Assembly (NCBI RefSeq): GCF_000224515.1
Contig: NZ_AGAF01000165.1
Coordinates: 42,472-106,471, forward strand
Direction: 5' to 3'
From: Desulfosporosinus sp. OT
Lineage (GTDB): Bacteria > Bacillota > Desulfitobacteriia > Desulfitobacteriales > Desulfitobacteriaceae
DNA length: 64,000 nt
The notes under the pieces were generated by a model. That model was not told where the DNA came from. It saw nothing but the letters and a program-made list of their open reading frames with translations, and did not search any database. Of this stretch, positions 27,559 through 36,238 are shown one piece after another; position 1 is the first letter of the stretch; every line of letters begins with the position of its first letter. The translations under genes were made by a program, and so were the position numbers.

Positions 27559-27666
27559 CTATTAGTCGCAACAACACAAAGCGAGTAACTCATTTATTTT
27601 ATGAGACCCAATCTTTTGACATAATCGCATCATCATCCATACTGTATTTTGAGGGGAAGAACAACC

Positions 27667-29223
27667 ATGCAACTGCAAATAGATCGCTCCATCAAGACAC
27701 CCCTATACTTGCAGATTAGGAGCCAAATTCGGCAACTCATCCTAGCTAACGAACTCCCTCCAGGTTTTCGTCTTCCCCCCGAGAGAAAGCTCGCCGCGTC
27801 ATTAGGGGTAAATCGAACTACAGTTGTCAATGCCTACCATGAACTAGTGGCCGATGGGTTGATCCAACCCCACGTGGGCAAAGGAACTGTCGTCGTTAAT
27901 GCCCCTCTGTCCACCGAACATTTTTCTCTTGACCATTTCACTAGCGGTGATTCCAGGGTACGGCCTTCATCAATCCAGCCTATATCCTGGCAGAACTTTT
28001 ACACTAAGCAGTCTGAGCGCATGTATAACCCAGTCTTGGCCTCTATTCTGGATGAGATTGGCGAAGAAGACCAAATCTCTTTCGCTTTGGGATCGCCAGC
28101 TGGCGAATACTATCCTCTTGAAGAATTCCGGCAAATTAGTAAAGAAGTGATGCGTTCAGGCAACTGGCAAGCCTTCGAGTACGGGCCCACGATTGGCCAT
28201 TATCCTCTCCGAAAATACTTGAAAGAATGGCTAAGCCACCGTAGCATCCAAACTCAGACCCAAAACATCATGATTTTATCGGGTTCTCAACAGGGACTCG
28301 ATCTACTTGCTAAAGTTTTTATAGAACCTGGAGACTATATCGTGATGGAGGAACCATCCTTCCTGGGGGCTATTGGGGTTTTCAAGGCGGCTGGTGCTCA
28401 CATTCTTACGGTACCATTGGATCAGGAGGGCCTAAGAACCGACTTGTTAGAACAGATTCTTTCGCGCCATCGCCCCAAATTTATCTACACCTTACCAACG
28501 TTCCAAAATCCATCCGGCACAAAAATGAGTCTGTCTCGCCGTCAGGAACTCCTCAAATTAGCCTATCAATATCACGTACCAATCCTGGAAGATGACCCTT
28601 ATAGTGAACTCTATTACGAAGGGATGCCATCCCCTTCTCTCAAGTCCATGGATAAACATGGCCATGTTATCTATCTCGGAACGTTCTCGAAAATGCTTTT
28701 TCCGGGACTTCGCCTAGGCTGGTGTGTGGCACCTTCCGCAGTACTTGAACAACTTGCCCTAGCCAAACAGCACGTAGACCTTCATACCAGCACTACCGTT
28801 CAATGGATGATGACTGACTTCTGCCGCCAGGGACTGTTAGACAAACACCTTCTTATAGTAAGAAACCGATATCTGCAACAACTCAACACTATGGTAACAG
28901 CCTTAACGGAATTTGCTCCACCGGGCTTGTCTTGGACTGTGCCGGAGGGGGGTTTTTACTTGTGGTGTGAACTGCCACCCGGCATAAAGGCCGCGACACT
29001 CCTCACTAAAGCGGCTGAGAAGAAAGTGACTTTTATTCCCGGGAATGCCTTTTATATCAATTCTGGAGGAAAAAACCGAATCAGACTCTGTTTCAGTCGT
29101 CATTCAGAAACAACGATTCGAGAAGGGATACGTCGCCTCTGTACAGCTGTTTTAGAAATATTAAATCAGCCTCATCCTGCGAGTGCTAATAGCCGATTTA
29201 GATGTAGCGAACCATTAGTGTAG
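27667..29223 (+). CDS. MocR-type GntR/aminotransferase regulator
   Basis: About 518 residues: a GntR-type winged helix (residues 1-72; LYLQIRSQIRQLILANELPPG and LAASLGVNRTTVVNAYHEL) fused to a class I aminotransferase-like domain with the PLP lysine in TFSKMLFPGLRLGW. MocR/PdxR proteins use PLP or a PLP-amino acid adduct as effector. I chose the ATG at 27667, since the TTG at 27649 lies in the ribosome-binding site (GAGGGGAAG). A TTGACA..TACTGT promoter precedes it. It probably regulates the aminotransferase upstream. Confidence 0.9.
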   Translation: MQLQIDRSIKTPLYLQIRSQIRQLILANELPPGFRLPPERKLAASLGVNRTTVVNAYHELVADGLIQPHVGKGTVVVNAPLSTEHFSLDHFTSGDSRVRPSSIQPISWQNFYTKQSERMYNPVLASILDEIGEEDQISFALGSPAGEYYPLEEFRQISKEVMRSGNWQAFEYGPTIGHYPLRKYLKEWLSHRSIQTQTQNIMILSGSQQGLDLLAKVFIEPGDYIVMEEPSFLGAIGVFKAAGAHILTVPLDQEGLRTDLLEQILSRHRPKFIYTLPTFQNPSGTKMSLSRRQELLKLAYQYHVPILEDDPYSELYYEGMPSPSLKSMDKHGHVIYLGTFSKMLFPGLRLGWCVAPSAVLEQLALAKQHVDLHTSTTVQWMMTDFCRQGLLDKHLLIVRNRYLQQLNTMVTALTEFAPPGLSWTVPEGGFYLWCELPPGIKAATLLTKAAEKKVTFIPGNAFYINSGGKNRIRLCFSRHSETTIREGIRRLCTAVLEILNQPHPASANSRFRCSEPLV

Positions 29224-29224
29224 T

Positions 29225-29282
29225 GTGAAAAGACAGAGAAAGGGCTTGCCTTTTGAGGCAAACCCTTTCTCTGTCTTTTCAC
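29225..29282. terminator. Bidirectional terminator
   Basis: A 26-bp nearly perfect inverted repeat with a 6-base loop sits exactly between the convergent MocR and response-regulator genes, with T-tracts available in both directions. Confidence 0.9.
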
Positions 29283-29283
29283 C

Positions 29284-29970
29284 TTATGAATTAAATCTGT
29301 ATCCCGCTCCCCATAATGTTTCGATGTATTCAGGGTTAGATGGATCTTTTTCAATCTTTTTTCTTATCTTTTGGACATGAACAGGCACAGTTGCCGTATC
29401 GCCAAGGAACTCATTTCCCCAGATCGTCTCGAAAATATGCTCTTTACTAAAAACGATGTTCGGATTGGTCGCAAAAAAAACTAGCAGTCCATATTCTGTG
29501 GTCGTCATTTGAACTTCTTTGCCATTAACAAAGACTTTATGAGAGGCGGTATTTATTTCTAATCCTCTATGGTTTATTACTTCAGAAGCTGATGTTTTCC
29601 CCTTAAGCCGTTCATATCTCATAATATGAGATTTAACCCTTGCTACTAACTCTGCAGGACTAAAGGGCTTAGTTAAGTAATCATCGGCTCCCAGACCTAG
29701 TCCCCTGATTTTATCAATATCTTCATTTTTAGCCGATACAATAATTACTGGAATCTCAAATTTAGCGCGAATTTCCTTCGTGATGGAATAACCATCTTTA
29801 CCCGGCAACATCAAATCTACAATAATAACATTATACAAACCGGATAGCGCCTTCTTCAAACCCTCTACTCCATCTTGAACTATTTCCGCTTCATATCCAT
29901 TTAACTGGAGATAATCACGTTCTAATTCAGCAATATTTTGATCATCTTCAATAATTAAAATTCGTACCAT
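29284..29970 (-). CDS. OmpR-family response regulator
   Basis: A 228-residue regulator with a receiver domain (1-120; acidic pocket EDD, phospho-acceptor in VDLMLPG at about residue 53, lysine in LTKPFSPAEL) and a winged-helix DNA-binding domain (about 130-228; EYGLLVFFATNP and WGAGYRF). It is followed downstream in the transcript only by the terminator and lies 18 bases after the kinase gene, so kinase and regulator form one operon. Confidence 0.93.
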   Translation of the reverse strand: MVRILIIEDDQNIAELERDYLQLNGYEAEIVQDGVEGLKKALSGLYNVIIVDLMLPGKDGYSITKEIRAKFEIPVIIVSAKNEDIDKIRGLGLGADDYLTKPFSPAELVARVKSHIMRYERLKGKTSASEVINHRGLEINTASHKVFVNGKEVQMTTTEYGLLVFFATNPNIVFSKEHIFETIWGNEFLGDTATVPVHVQKIRKKIEKDPSNPEYIETLWGAGYRFNS

Positions 29971-29988
29971 GCCTAGCCTCTTTCCTAA

Positions 29989-31269
29989 TCATTTTATGAT
30001 CGGAAGTCTTATTGTAAAACAAGAACCTTGATTTTCAATACTCGTTACTGCAATCGATCCTCCATGGGCTTGCACAAGTTCCTTAGCTATCGCTAGACCA
30101 AGCCCCGTACTCATTAGATCCTTAGTCCGCTCATTATCTATTCTATAAAACCTATTAAAAACATTAGGAAGTTTATCTTTAGGAATTCCCGGGCCATTGT
30201 CTCGAATATCAATGCCTATAAAATCATCTTGGCGATCCATTGCGATCTCGATGGTAAGGGCCTGATGGGATCCATATTTAACGGCATTTCCTAGAACATT
30301 TTTGAAAGACTGATACAACCTTTTCCTATCGATACTAATAAGGCAATCCCCGACCATCTTATTGGCATAGTGAAAATCGATGTTCCTTTCTTCAAGTTCA
30401 AACTTAAATTCTTCCATTAAGTCATCCATAAAAGGTCCTATATAAATACTTTCAAAATTAAACTCCATTTTTTGAAGATCCAACTTGGAAAATAAGAAAA
30501 GATCATCAATTAATTTATCAACATAGGCGGTATTCTGATAGATGGTTCTAAGATATTTATTTACTTTTTCTGGCGAAGTAACTACCCCATCCAATATTGC
30601 TTCAATATAACCTTGAACCGATGTGATGGGTGTCTTAAGATCATGAGAAATATTGGCAATGAGCATCTTGCGATTTTCTTCATACTCTGACTTCATTTTC
30701 TCACTTGCCTGTAGTTTTTGAGCCATTTCATTAAAGGAATCCACTAATAACCCCATGAAACCTAAATCACACATTCCATCGTTTTCTACTCTTACATTAT
30801 AATTCCCTTTAGAGATCTCCTCCACTCCATTTTTCAGCTGATTAATAGGTTTAAATACTCTTTTCTCTAACCTTCGCAGAAAAAGATATTGCAAAACCTC
30901 TTTAATAACGATAAATACAGCAAAGAAAAGACTTATTGACCTTATACCTGCCCATCTAAACAGCAAGTAGAGAATGATGAAGTTAAATATGATACTAATC
31001 GGACGAAAAAACCGCAAAGACCTGTGATATTGATTAAATTCCCTGTGTTTCCTCTGGAATTCTTGATGCCGGAATAATTCGCGTTGCTGCTTATGGAATT
31101 CTTGATGTCGCCTCTGAAATTCCGGATGACTCTTTTGGAATTCATTTTGGCTCCAATGAAATTCAAGATGTCGCCTATGGAATTCCGGATGGTCCCTATG
31201 GTGAAGGATCTTATGTTTTTCGTATTTTACAATTATACGTTTCAATAGACTCTCAAACACGTAAATCAC
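29989..31269 (-). CDS. Histidine kinase with His-rich heptad repeats
   Basis: About 426 residues from a GTG at 31269 preceded by AAAGGAAG; an ATG further up overlaps the -10 box and is unlikely. The N-terminal region (about 25-80) consists of about eight 7-residue units of the type H-x-E-F-x-x-x, rich in His and Arg. Two close membrane helices (about 87-125), a HAMP-like linker, HisKA (NISHDLKTPITS) and HATPase (GNAVKYG, DIRDNGPGIP, GLGLAIAKELV) follow. With no large outer domain, the His-rich tract or the membrane part is the likely sensor. The neighbouring upstream gene also encodes His clusters. Confidence 0.88.
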   Translation of the reverse strand: MIYVFESLLKRIIVKYEKHKILHHRDHPEFHRRHLEFHWSQNEFQKSHPEFQRRHQEFHKQQRELFRHQEFQRKHREFNQYHRSLRFFRPISIIFNFIILYLLFRWAGIRSISLFFAVFIVIKEVLQYLFLRRLEKRVFKPINQLKNGVEEISKGNYNVRVENDGMCDLGFMGLLVDSFNEMAQKLQASEKMKSEYEENRKMLIANISHDLKTPITSVQGYIEAILDGVVTSPEKVNKYLRTIYQNTAYVDKLIDDLFLFSKLDLQKMEFNFESIYIGPFMDDLMEEFKFELEERNIDFHYANKMVGDCLISIDRKRLYQSFKNVLGNAVKYGSHQALTIEIAMDRQDDFIGIDIRDNGPGIPKDKLPNVFNRFYRIDNERTKDLMSTGLGLAIAKELVQAHGGSIAVTSIENQGSCFTIRLPIIK

Positions 31270-31279
31270 CTGAATTTCT

Positions 31280-31342
31280 TCCTTTTGTGTGTTCATTATA
31301 CTGAGAATAAGGACGCAAAACAATTCAATTGTTCTGCGTCCT
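31280..31342 (-). promoter_or_regulatory. Kinase operon promoter with overlapping inverted repeat
   Basis: TATAAT and TTGTTT are separated by 17 bases on the minus strand. A long inverted repeat (AGGACGCA 31310-31317 with TGCGTCCT 31335-31342, joined by complementary AACAATT/AATTGTT) covers the -35 side. It may be an operator or an end-of-transcript hairpin of the upstream gene. Confidence 0.5.
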
Positions 31343-31349
31343 CGAATTG

Positions 31350-31386
31350 AAAAATAATCTTGTTTAGTTTTTACTAACTAAACAAA
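31350..31386 (-). terminator. Terminator overlapping the 3' end of the His-rich gene
   Basis: A perfect 10-bp stem (TTGTTTAGTT 31360-31369 with AACTAAACAA 31376-31385) is followed on the minus strand by GATTATTTTTC. It includes the stop codon region of the gene at 31374. Confidence 0.7.
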
Positions 31387-32069
31387 CACAATTCCGCTTT
31401 GAGATTCAGATTATGGTTTTCATCAAGATCATTCATTTGTTTTCCGTCAACTATGACCAAGATCTTCTCAACTTCTCGATTTTTACTAATCCAAAGATTC
31501 AACTCGATCTTTGGTTCTTGAAGGCTAAGGAACTCTTTCATAAAGCCATGATGATGTTGGTGGTGGTGCTCAGGCATTGCTCTCTGGCTCATTCTTTCCT
31601 GAATGACCTTTTTCATGTCATCCGGGATTTCGTTTAAGTTTAAGGAAAGGATGACAGACTTATCATCTTTTTCTTCCACCTTAATTTGATTAAACAGATT
31701 GAGGACGAACGCTAGCTTCGTTAATTTCCCTTTTATTCCTCCACATTTCAGATCATCATGATTTTCAGCGCAATGGTGGCTGTGGTGATGGTGACCCATA
31801 TGTCGCATAAAGCCAGGATGCATTTTCCCATGGCAACCCTGCATAGTAAACTCGGTTTGACTTTCATGTTTCACTTTCTTACCATCATAGTCTAGTTCTG
31901 TACTAAGCTTGACTTTAGTCTCACCGGTTGCAAGATTCTTTTCAAATTGATTAACAAAATCAACAATTTTAGTTTGATCTTTCATCCCTTCAACTTTTAG
32001 CGCACCGCTTATAGCCTCCTTATCTTTCATTGTGTTAACAACATCGTACATAAGTTTAAATTTACTCAT
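31374..32069 (-). CDS. Cytoplasmic protein with histidine clusters
   Basis: About 231 residues, no signal peptide or membrane helix. Two histidine clusters stand out: HMGHHHHSHHC (about residues 92-102, near other Cys/His/Met residues) and HHHQHHHG (about 169-176). The rest is a plain alpha/beta sequence of unknown family. The clusters suggest nickel, zinc, cobalt or copper binding. It lies directly upstream of the kinase with the His-rich N-terminus, on the same strand, suggesting a joint metal-related role. The start is uncertain between TTG 32081 and ATG 32069; I chose the ATG. Confidence 0.75.
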   Translation of the reverse strand: MSKFKLMYDVVNTMKDKEAISGALKVEGMKDQTKIVDFVNQFEKNLATGETKVKLSTELDYDGKKVKHESQTEFTMQGCHGKMHPGFMRHMGHHHHSHHCAENHDDLKCGGIKGKLTKLAFVLNLFNQIKVEEKDDKSVILSLNLNEIPDDMKKVIQERMSQRAMPEHHHQHHHGFMKEFLSLQEPKIELNLWISKNREVEKILVIVDGKQMNDLDENHNLNLKAELCLFS

Positions 32070-32174
32070 TAATACCAACAACCTCCCTGTATTTTTGCTA
32101 CAATTTCATTATAACGGGAGGTTTTAAACTCTTTTTAATGCAAATATAAAAATTTAATAAAAATACTCTAAAAT

Positions 32175-32208
32175 AAAATACAGAGGTTCACTTGAGCCTC
32201 TGTATTTT
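32175..32208. terminator. Terminator downstream of HIT gene
   Basis: A 12-bp stem (AAAATACAGAGG with CCTCTGTATTTT) with T-runs in both directions lies 30 bases after the HIT-protein stop codon. Confidence 0.8.
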
Positions 32209-32238
32209 AGTAAGAGCTAATTCTTAAGTTCTCAGATT

Positions 32239-32580
32239 TTATGAATGCCACTGCACAGATCCGGCATCTCCATGATAGCGGGGGATAACGTGAACATGTA
32301 AGTGAAACACTGTCTGCCCAGCGGCTTCCCCCACATTAACTCCTACGTTGTATCCGTCTGGATGAAACTGCTCATCCAGTTGCTCTTTAACTTTTCTAAG
32401 TAGATCCCCAATACTCGCCATCTCTTCTTTAGTCGCATCAAAGAGGTTTGCTGTGTGCCTCTTCGGAACTATTAGGACATGTCCAGCACTGACAGGATAT
32501 TTGTCAAAAAACGCCCGCGCTAGCTCGTTTTCAACTAAGATTTGTGTTTCCGGCAATGTACAAAACACGCAATCATTCAT
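32239..32580 (-). CDS. HIT-family nucleotide hydrolase (HinT-like)
   Basis: A 113-residue histidine-triad protein. The active-site triad is HLHVHV in VFHLHVHVIPRYHGD near the C-terminus; the N-terminal CVFCTLPET motif matches the zinc-site start of HIT proteins, and VPKRHTANLFD lies in the middle. Members hydrolyse nucleoside phosphoramidates or dinucleoside polyphosphates. It stands alone between terminators. The ATG has GAGGAAAAT upstream. Confidence 0.93.
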   Translation of the reverse strand: MNDCVFCTLPETQILVENELARAFFDKYPVSAGHVLIVPKRHTANLFDATKEEMASIGDLLRKVKEQLDEQFHPDGYNVGVNVGEAAGQTVFHLHVHVIPRYHGDAGSVQWHS

Positions 32581-32653
32581 TTAATTTTCCTCCTCAAACT
32601 TATTATCTGTTATTTATGGACGAATAAAGAAACACAATTATATAGAAACAATC

Positions 32654-34480
32654 TTAAATAGAGCCTTTTTTAATAATGCTGCCAATAAACTCTTCAGATC
32701 TGGGTTTTCCATGGTAATACCCCTGTGTGAAATCACATTTCGCATTAATTAAGTAGTTAAGTTGTTCTAACGTCTCAACACCCTCTGCCATCGTTTTGAT
32801 ATTGAGCTTATTCACTAGGGCAATGATCAACTCCGTTAAATTATTATGGGGATTCAAAAAATCAATTCCCTGCACAAAAGATTTATCAATTTTCAACAGA
32901 TTGATTGGGAGTCTCTTTAAATAACTCAATGATGAATATCCTGTCCCAAAATCATCCAGTGCTATTCCGACCCCGAGTTCTTTAAGGGTTGCTAATTTAT
33001 TGACAACACTATCAAAATTATCAATAAAACTACTTTCTGTTATCTCTAATTCCAGACTTGTTGGCTTTAGCCCCGAAGATTTAATGGCCTTTATAACAAT
33101 TTGTTCAAACTCTTTATGCTGCAATTGAATCGGGGAAATGTTCACTGCCATAATTAGGTCGCAGCCATATTGATCTTCAAATTTTCTACACGTAAGACTT
33201 GCGGTGTTTAAGACCCACTCGCCAATCGGGATAATCAGACCGGTTTCTTCGGCTATAGGTATGAACTCCATGGGGTTTAAAAAACCCATATCAGGGCTGT
33301 CCCAACGGATTAATGCTTCAAAGCCGCGAAGTCTCCCCTTAGCAGTATATTGCGGTTGATAATATAAAACAAATTCATTGTTCTTTATTGCTTTCCTTAG
33401 TAATCGTTCAATATTCGCCTTTTGCAAGAGCTCATGTTTCATTTTAAAATTAAAAAATTGATACCCATTTTTCTCATATTTTTTAGCTTGATACATGGCT
33501 GTCGTTGCATTATTCAGGAGTTCTTCATTAAATTCTCCGTCATCTGGATAGATTGACACTCCTATGCTTGCTGTTAGATTGAGAGTTCCGTTAGTAATCT
33601 TAAATGGTTCTTCAAATGCTAACTTAATCCTTTTCATGAGGTAAAAAATAACATCATCTTCCGGTTCTACATCTTCTATTAACAGAGAAAATTCATCTCC
33701 GCCTAAGCGAGCAGCCGTATCCTTTTGGTCAATACATTTTAGTAATCTTCTTGACGTTTCCACTAAAAGAGCATCACCCATAGAGTGTCCTAGGGTATCA
33801 TTGACAACTTTAAAATCATCTAAATCAAGGACTACTACAATTACCTGAGTCGCTTTCTTTTTTGCTATTTGGATCGCGTTTTTCAACCGTTGTAAGAAAA
33901 GAACTCTATTGGGGAGATCCGTTATAAAGTCATAATAGGCCATATGTTGTATTCGCTTTTCGTTTTCTTTTATAGCTGTTATATCTTGATTAGTACCTAT
34001 CACTCCAATGATCTTCCTCTTTAGATCAAACAACGGGGATATAGTGACATTATAATAGCCAACGCCTCTGCCATCTTTCATTTCATAACTGAAAGTAAAA
34101 AAACTAACTTTGCCATGCTTGATTGCTTCAGAAAATGCGTTATTCCAGTCATTAATATAACTGGGATCCTTTTGAATATCAGTCATGCTCTTACCAATAA
34201 CCATTTCTTTTGACAGGCTATAAACTTCACAAAATTTTTCATTGACTGTAGTGATAACACCCTTGCTGTCGCAACTATAAATTACATCATGGGAGTTGTT
34301 CACAAGTGTTTTGTATCGTTCTTCACTAAGTGCTATTAACTCTCTATTTGTTTGAATGACAGCTAACTGTCGCCTGATCTCATCTTCAGATTCCCTTAAC
34401 TCTTGGTATAGAGTTGTCTGGATTAACTCTTCCATCTGTTGTCTAAGTTCTTCTTCCGTAGCTGTAAATTTCTCATCCAC
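32654..34480 (-). CDS. PAS-GGDEF-EAL c-di-GMP turnover protein
   Basis: A 608-residue paralogue of 23835-26081. It starts with a coiled segment (TATEEELRQQMEEL, shared with the other protein), one PAS domain (about 55-170), a canonical GGDEF site (GGDEFSLL) and an EAL domain (FEALIRW, DDFGTGYSSL, QGYYHGKP). Both catalytic signatures are intact, so it may make and break c-di-GMP or be biased by the PAS signal. The N-terminal 100 residues of the paralogue are missing here. Confidence 0.92.
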   Translation of the reverse strand: MDEKFTATEEELRQQMEELIQTTLYQELRESEDEIRRQLAVIQTNRELIALSEERYKTLVNNSHDVIYSCDSKGVITTVNEKFCEVYSLSKEMVIGKSMTDIQKDPSYINDWNNAFSEAIKHGKVSFFTFSYEMKDGRGVGYYNVTISPLFDLKRKIIGVIGTNQDITAIKENEKRIQHMAYYDFITDLPNRVLFLQRLKNAIQIAKKKATQVIVVVLDLDDFKVVNDTLGHSMGDALLVETSRRLLKCIDQKDTAARLGGDEFSLLIEDVEPEDDVIFYLMKRIKLAFEEPFKITNGTLNLTASIGVSIYPDDGEFNEELLNNATTAMYQAKKYEKNGYQFFNFKMKHELLQKANIERLLRKAIKNNEFVLYYQPQYTAKGRLRGFEALIRWDSPDMGFLNPMEFIPIAEETGLIIPIGEWVLNTASLTCRKFEDQYGCDLIMAVNISPIQLQHKEFEQIVIKAIKSSGLKPTSLELEITESSFIDNFDSVVNKLATLKELGVGIALDDFGTGYSSLSYLKRLPINLLKIDKSFVQGIDFLNPHNNLTELIIALVNKLNIKTMAEGVETLEQLNYLINAKCDFTQGYYHGKPRSEEFIGSIIKKGSI

Positions 34481-34922
34481 GTTGCTACATCCCCTATTTT
34501 TGTATTAGGTTCCATATAAAATGCGTTTATGAAATAGCCCATTATGTACTTCACTTTTGTTATCTAGTAGACATAGGCAGTACGTTCATAATATCGTTAG
34601 TTAAATTATTCTTCTTATTCTTCGTCTTTCTCTAAAATCCTCCTTCTGCCATACTTCCCCACCAAAACTGGTCAGCTTCAGTTTGGAGATACGGGGCAAA
34701 TGAAACTTAAACGATTGATTTAATATATTAGTCTCGCTTCAATCCAAGCCCTATTAATTTGATTGTTCAGAATAATAGGTCAATTCTATTCGGTAACAAG
34801 CTATGGGTTCTAAGGTCACGAAGGGATAAAATTTCGTTTTCTTGACTATAATTTCTTTAGTACCCTTTTGTGGAAATAGGTTTACGAAGCGAATTGCAAA
34901 AAGTACTTTAATGGAGGTACCC
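34481..34922. other. Divergent intergenic region, 440 bp
   Basis: It separates the divergent GGDEF-EAL and GNAT genes. A TATAAT-like hexamer near 34843 could serve the GNAT gene. I saw no RNA structure, repeat or further gene in the rest. Confidence 0.5.
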
Positions 34923-35396
34923 ATGATTGAATTAGTTAAAACGATGAACCCTGAAATCATTGAACGCATTGTTGAAATAGAAGCAGAAGCCTTTGGATCG
35001 GGGGGCTTAAATGTATGGTATCTTGAGCCGCTCATCAGGCACGGTCGTGTTTATATCTATCGATTGAATAACGAAATTGTTGGTTTAGTAAATTATATGT
35101 TAGATTGGGATAACCCTAAAAAGGCGTATATGGTCGGAGTTTCTATATCTAAAGAGTCACGTGGTCAAGGAATAGGGGCTAAACTACTTTCAGAGAGCTT
35201 CGCTGCTTTAACCAAGGAAACTATTGAAGAAGTCGAGCTGACCGTGGACCCGGATAATGTTGCAGCCGTTAGGCTTTATGAAAAAAAATTAGGATTCCTG
35301 GCAATGGATTTTAAGCAGGATGAGTATGGTAAAGGCGAAGGAAGGCTGGTAATGAAACTTCTCTTGACTAACTTCGGGGAGAAAGACGTTATGTAA
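34923..35396 (+). CDS. GNAT-family N-acetyltransferase
   Basis: About 157 residues from the ATG at 34923, placed five bases after GGAGG; the longer open frame has no such site. Motif A of the GNAT fold is visible (VGVSISKESRGQGIGAKLL, acetyl-CoA loop RGQGIG), followed by VELTVDPDNVAAVRLYEKKLGF. The acceptor substrate is unknown. The gene appears monocistronic. Confidence 0.88.
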   Translation: MIELVKTMNPEIIERIVEIEAEAFGSGGLNVWYLEPLIRHGRVYIYRLNNEIVGLVNYMLDWDNPKKAYMVGVSISKESRGQGIGAKLLSESFAALTKETIEEVELTVDPDNVAAVRLYEKKLGFLAMDFKQDEYGKGEGRLVMKLLLTNFGEKDVM

Positions 35397-35506
35397 ATGA
35401 GCAGAATAAGCGCGTTAAACTATCTGTATCGTGCACTATAACAAATTACAAGCTTGAAACCCTCTGGAAAATTGACGTACGTTAATTCCTAGACGCTTGT
35501 TAAAGC

Positions 35507-35552
35507 TTTAGCCGATCCTTTGCTATTTCAAATAACCAAAAGATCGGCTAAA
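35507..35552. other. Inverted repeat upstream of cotJC
   Basis: Perfect 11-bp arms (TTTAGCCGATC and GATCGGCTAAA) with a 24-base loop lie 45 bases before the cotJC gene. No T-run follows in either direction, so it could be a weak terminator of the GNAT gene or a regulatory site. Confidence 0.4.
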
Positions 35553-35597
35553 TCATATAATGAAGTCAGGATTCTATTGTCATGAGGAGGGATAGCT

Positions 35598-36155
35598 ATG
35601 TTTAGTTATAGCAAGCCGTTATTTTTTCCGGTTAATGTTCAGCACCGTGACCCTGTATTTGGTCAAGTATTGCTCGAGCACTATGGGGGCAAGGACAGTG
35701 AATACTCGGCTGCAACACAGTACCTAAATCACCGTTCCAACATGCGTAACCGCTATCTTCGTGATCTTTTGGGCCTCATCGCTGCAGAAGAAATGGGTCA
35801 CATGGAAATGATTGCGGTGGCTATTAACAAGTTGGGCGGGCCACCTCTGAGTTATGTCAATTCCCAAGGGATTCCTTGGAATATGAGTTATGTTGATCAA
35901 AACCTAGACCCAATTGCGATGCTTCAAGCTGACGTTGAAGCTGAAGTTCGAGCAAGAATTTTATACAACCAGCATTTTAATCTGACAAATGACCCGGATC
36001 TTAAAAAAATGATTGGTTTCTTAGGCAGCAGAGAGGATGTACACAAACATCTTTTCCAAAGAGCCCAGATGTTGGTTCAGCACTCGGCACCATCAGAACA
36101 ATTCAACGACTTAATTATTGAATATAAAATGAGTTTGAGAATCTTTGAACACTAG
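35598..36155 (+). CDS. cotJC: Spore-coat protein CotJC, manganese-catalase fold
   Basis: A 185-residue ferritin-like protein of the CotJC / Mn-catalase family. Metal ligands are visible as EEMGHMEMIA (about 70-80) and the E-x-x-x-R of VEAEVRAR plus REDVHKH. Length matches CotJC (about 190). CotJC is part of the inner spore coat in Bacillus. CotJA and CotJB are not adjacent. It supports a spore-forming host. The start has AGGAGGG upstream. Confidence 0.9.
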   Translation: MFSYSKPLFFPVNVQHRDPVFGQVLLEHYGGKDSEYSAATQYLNHRSNMRNRYLRDLLGLIAAEEMGHMEMIAVAINKLGGPPLSYVNSQGIPWNMSYVDQNLDPIAMLQADVEAEVRARILYNQHFNLTNDPDLKKMIGFLGSREDVHKHLFQRAQMLVQHSAPSEQFNDLIIEYKMSLRIFEH

Positions 36156-36173
36156 AAGTTAGTAATGTGTCAT

Positions 36174-36214
36174 GCGCTTAGGAAAGAGTACGATCTCTTC
36201 CTAAGCGCTTTTCT
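36174..36214 (+). terminator. Terminator of cotJC
   Basis: GCGCTTAGGAAAGAG (36174-36188) pairs with CTCTTCCTAAGCGC (36195-36208), followed by TTTTC, 18 bases after the cotJC stop. Confidence 0.88.
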
Positions 36215-36238
36215 ATCCGTTTTGAAAGATAATACAAC

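Noticed and set aside
31287-31296. ATG (MNTQKEE) as start of the histidine kinase
   Set aside because: The ATG overlaps the TATAAT box of the predicted promoter and has no ribosome-binding site.
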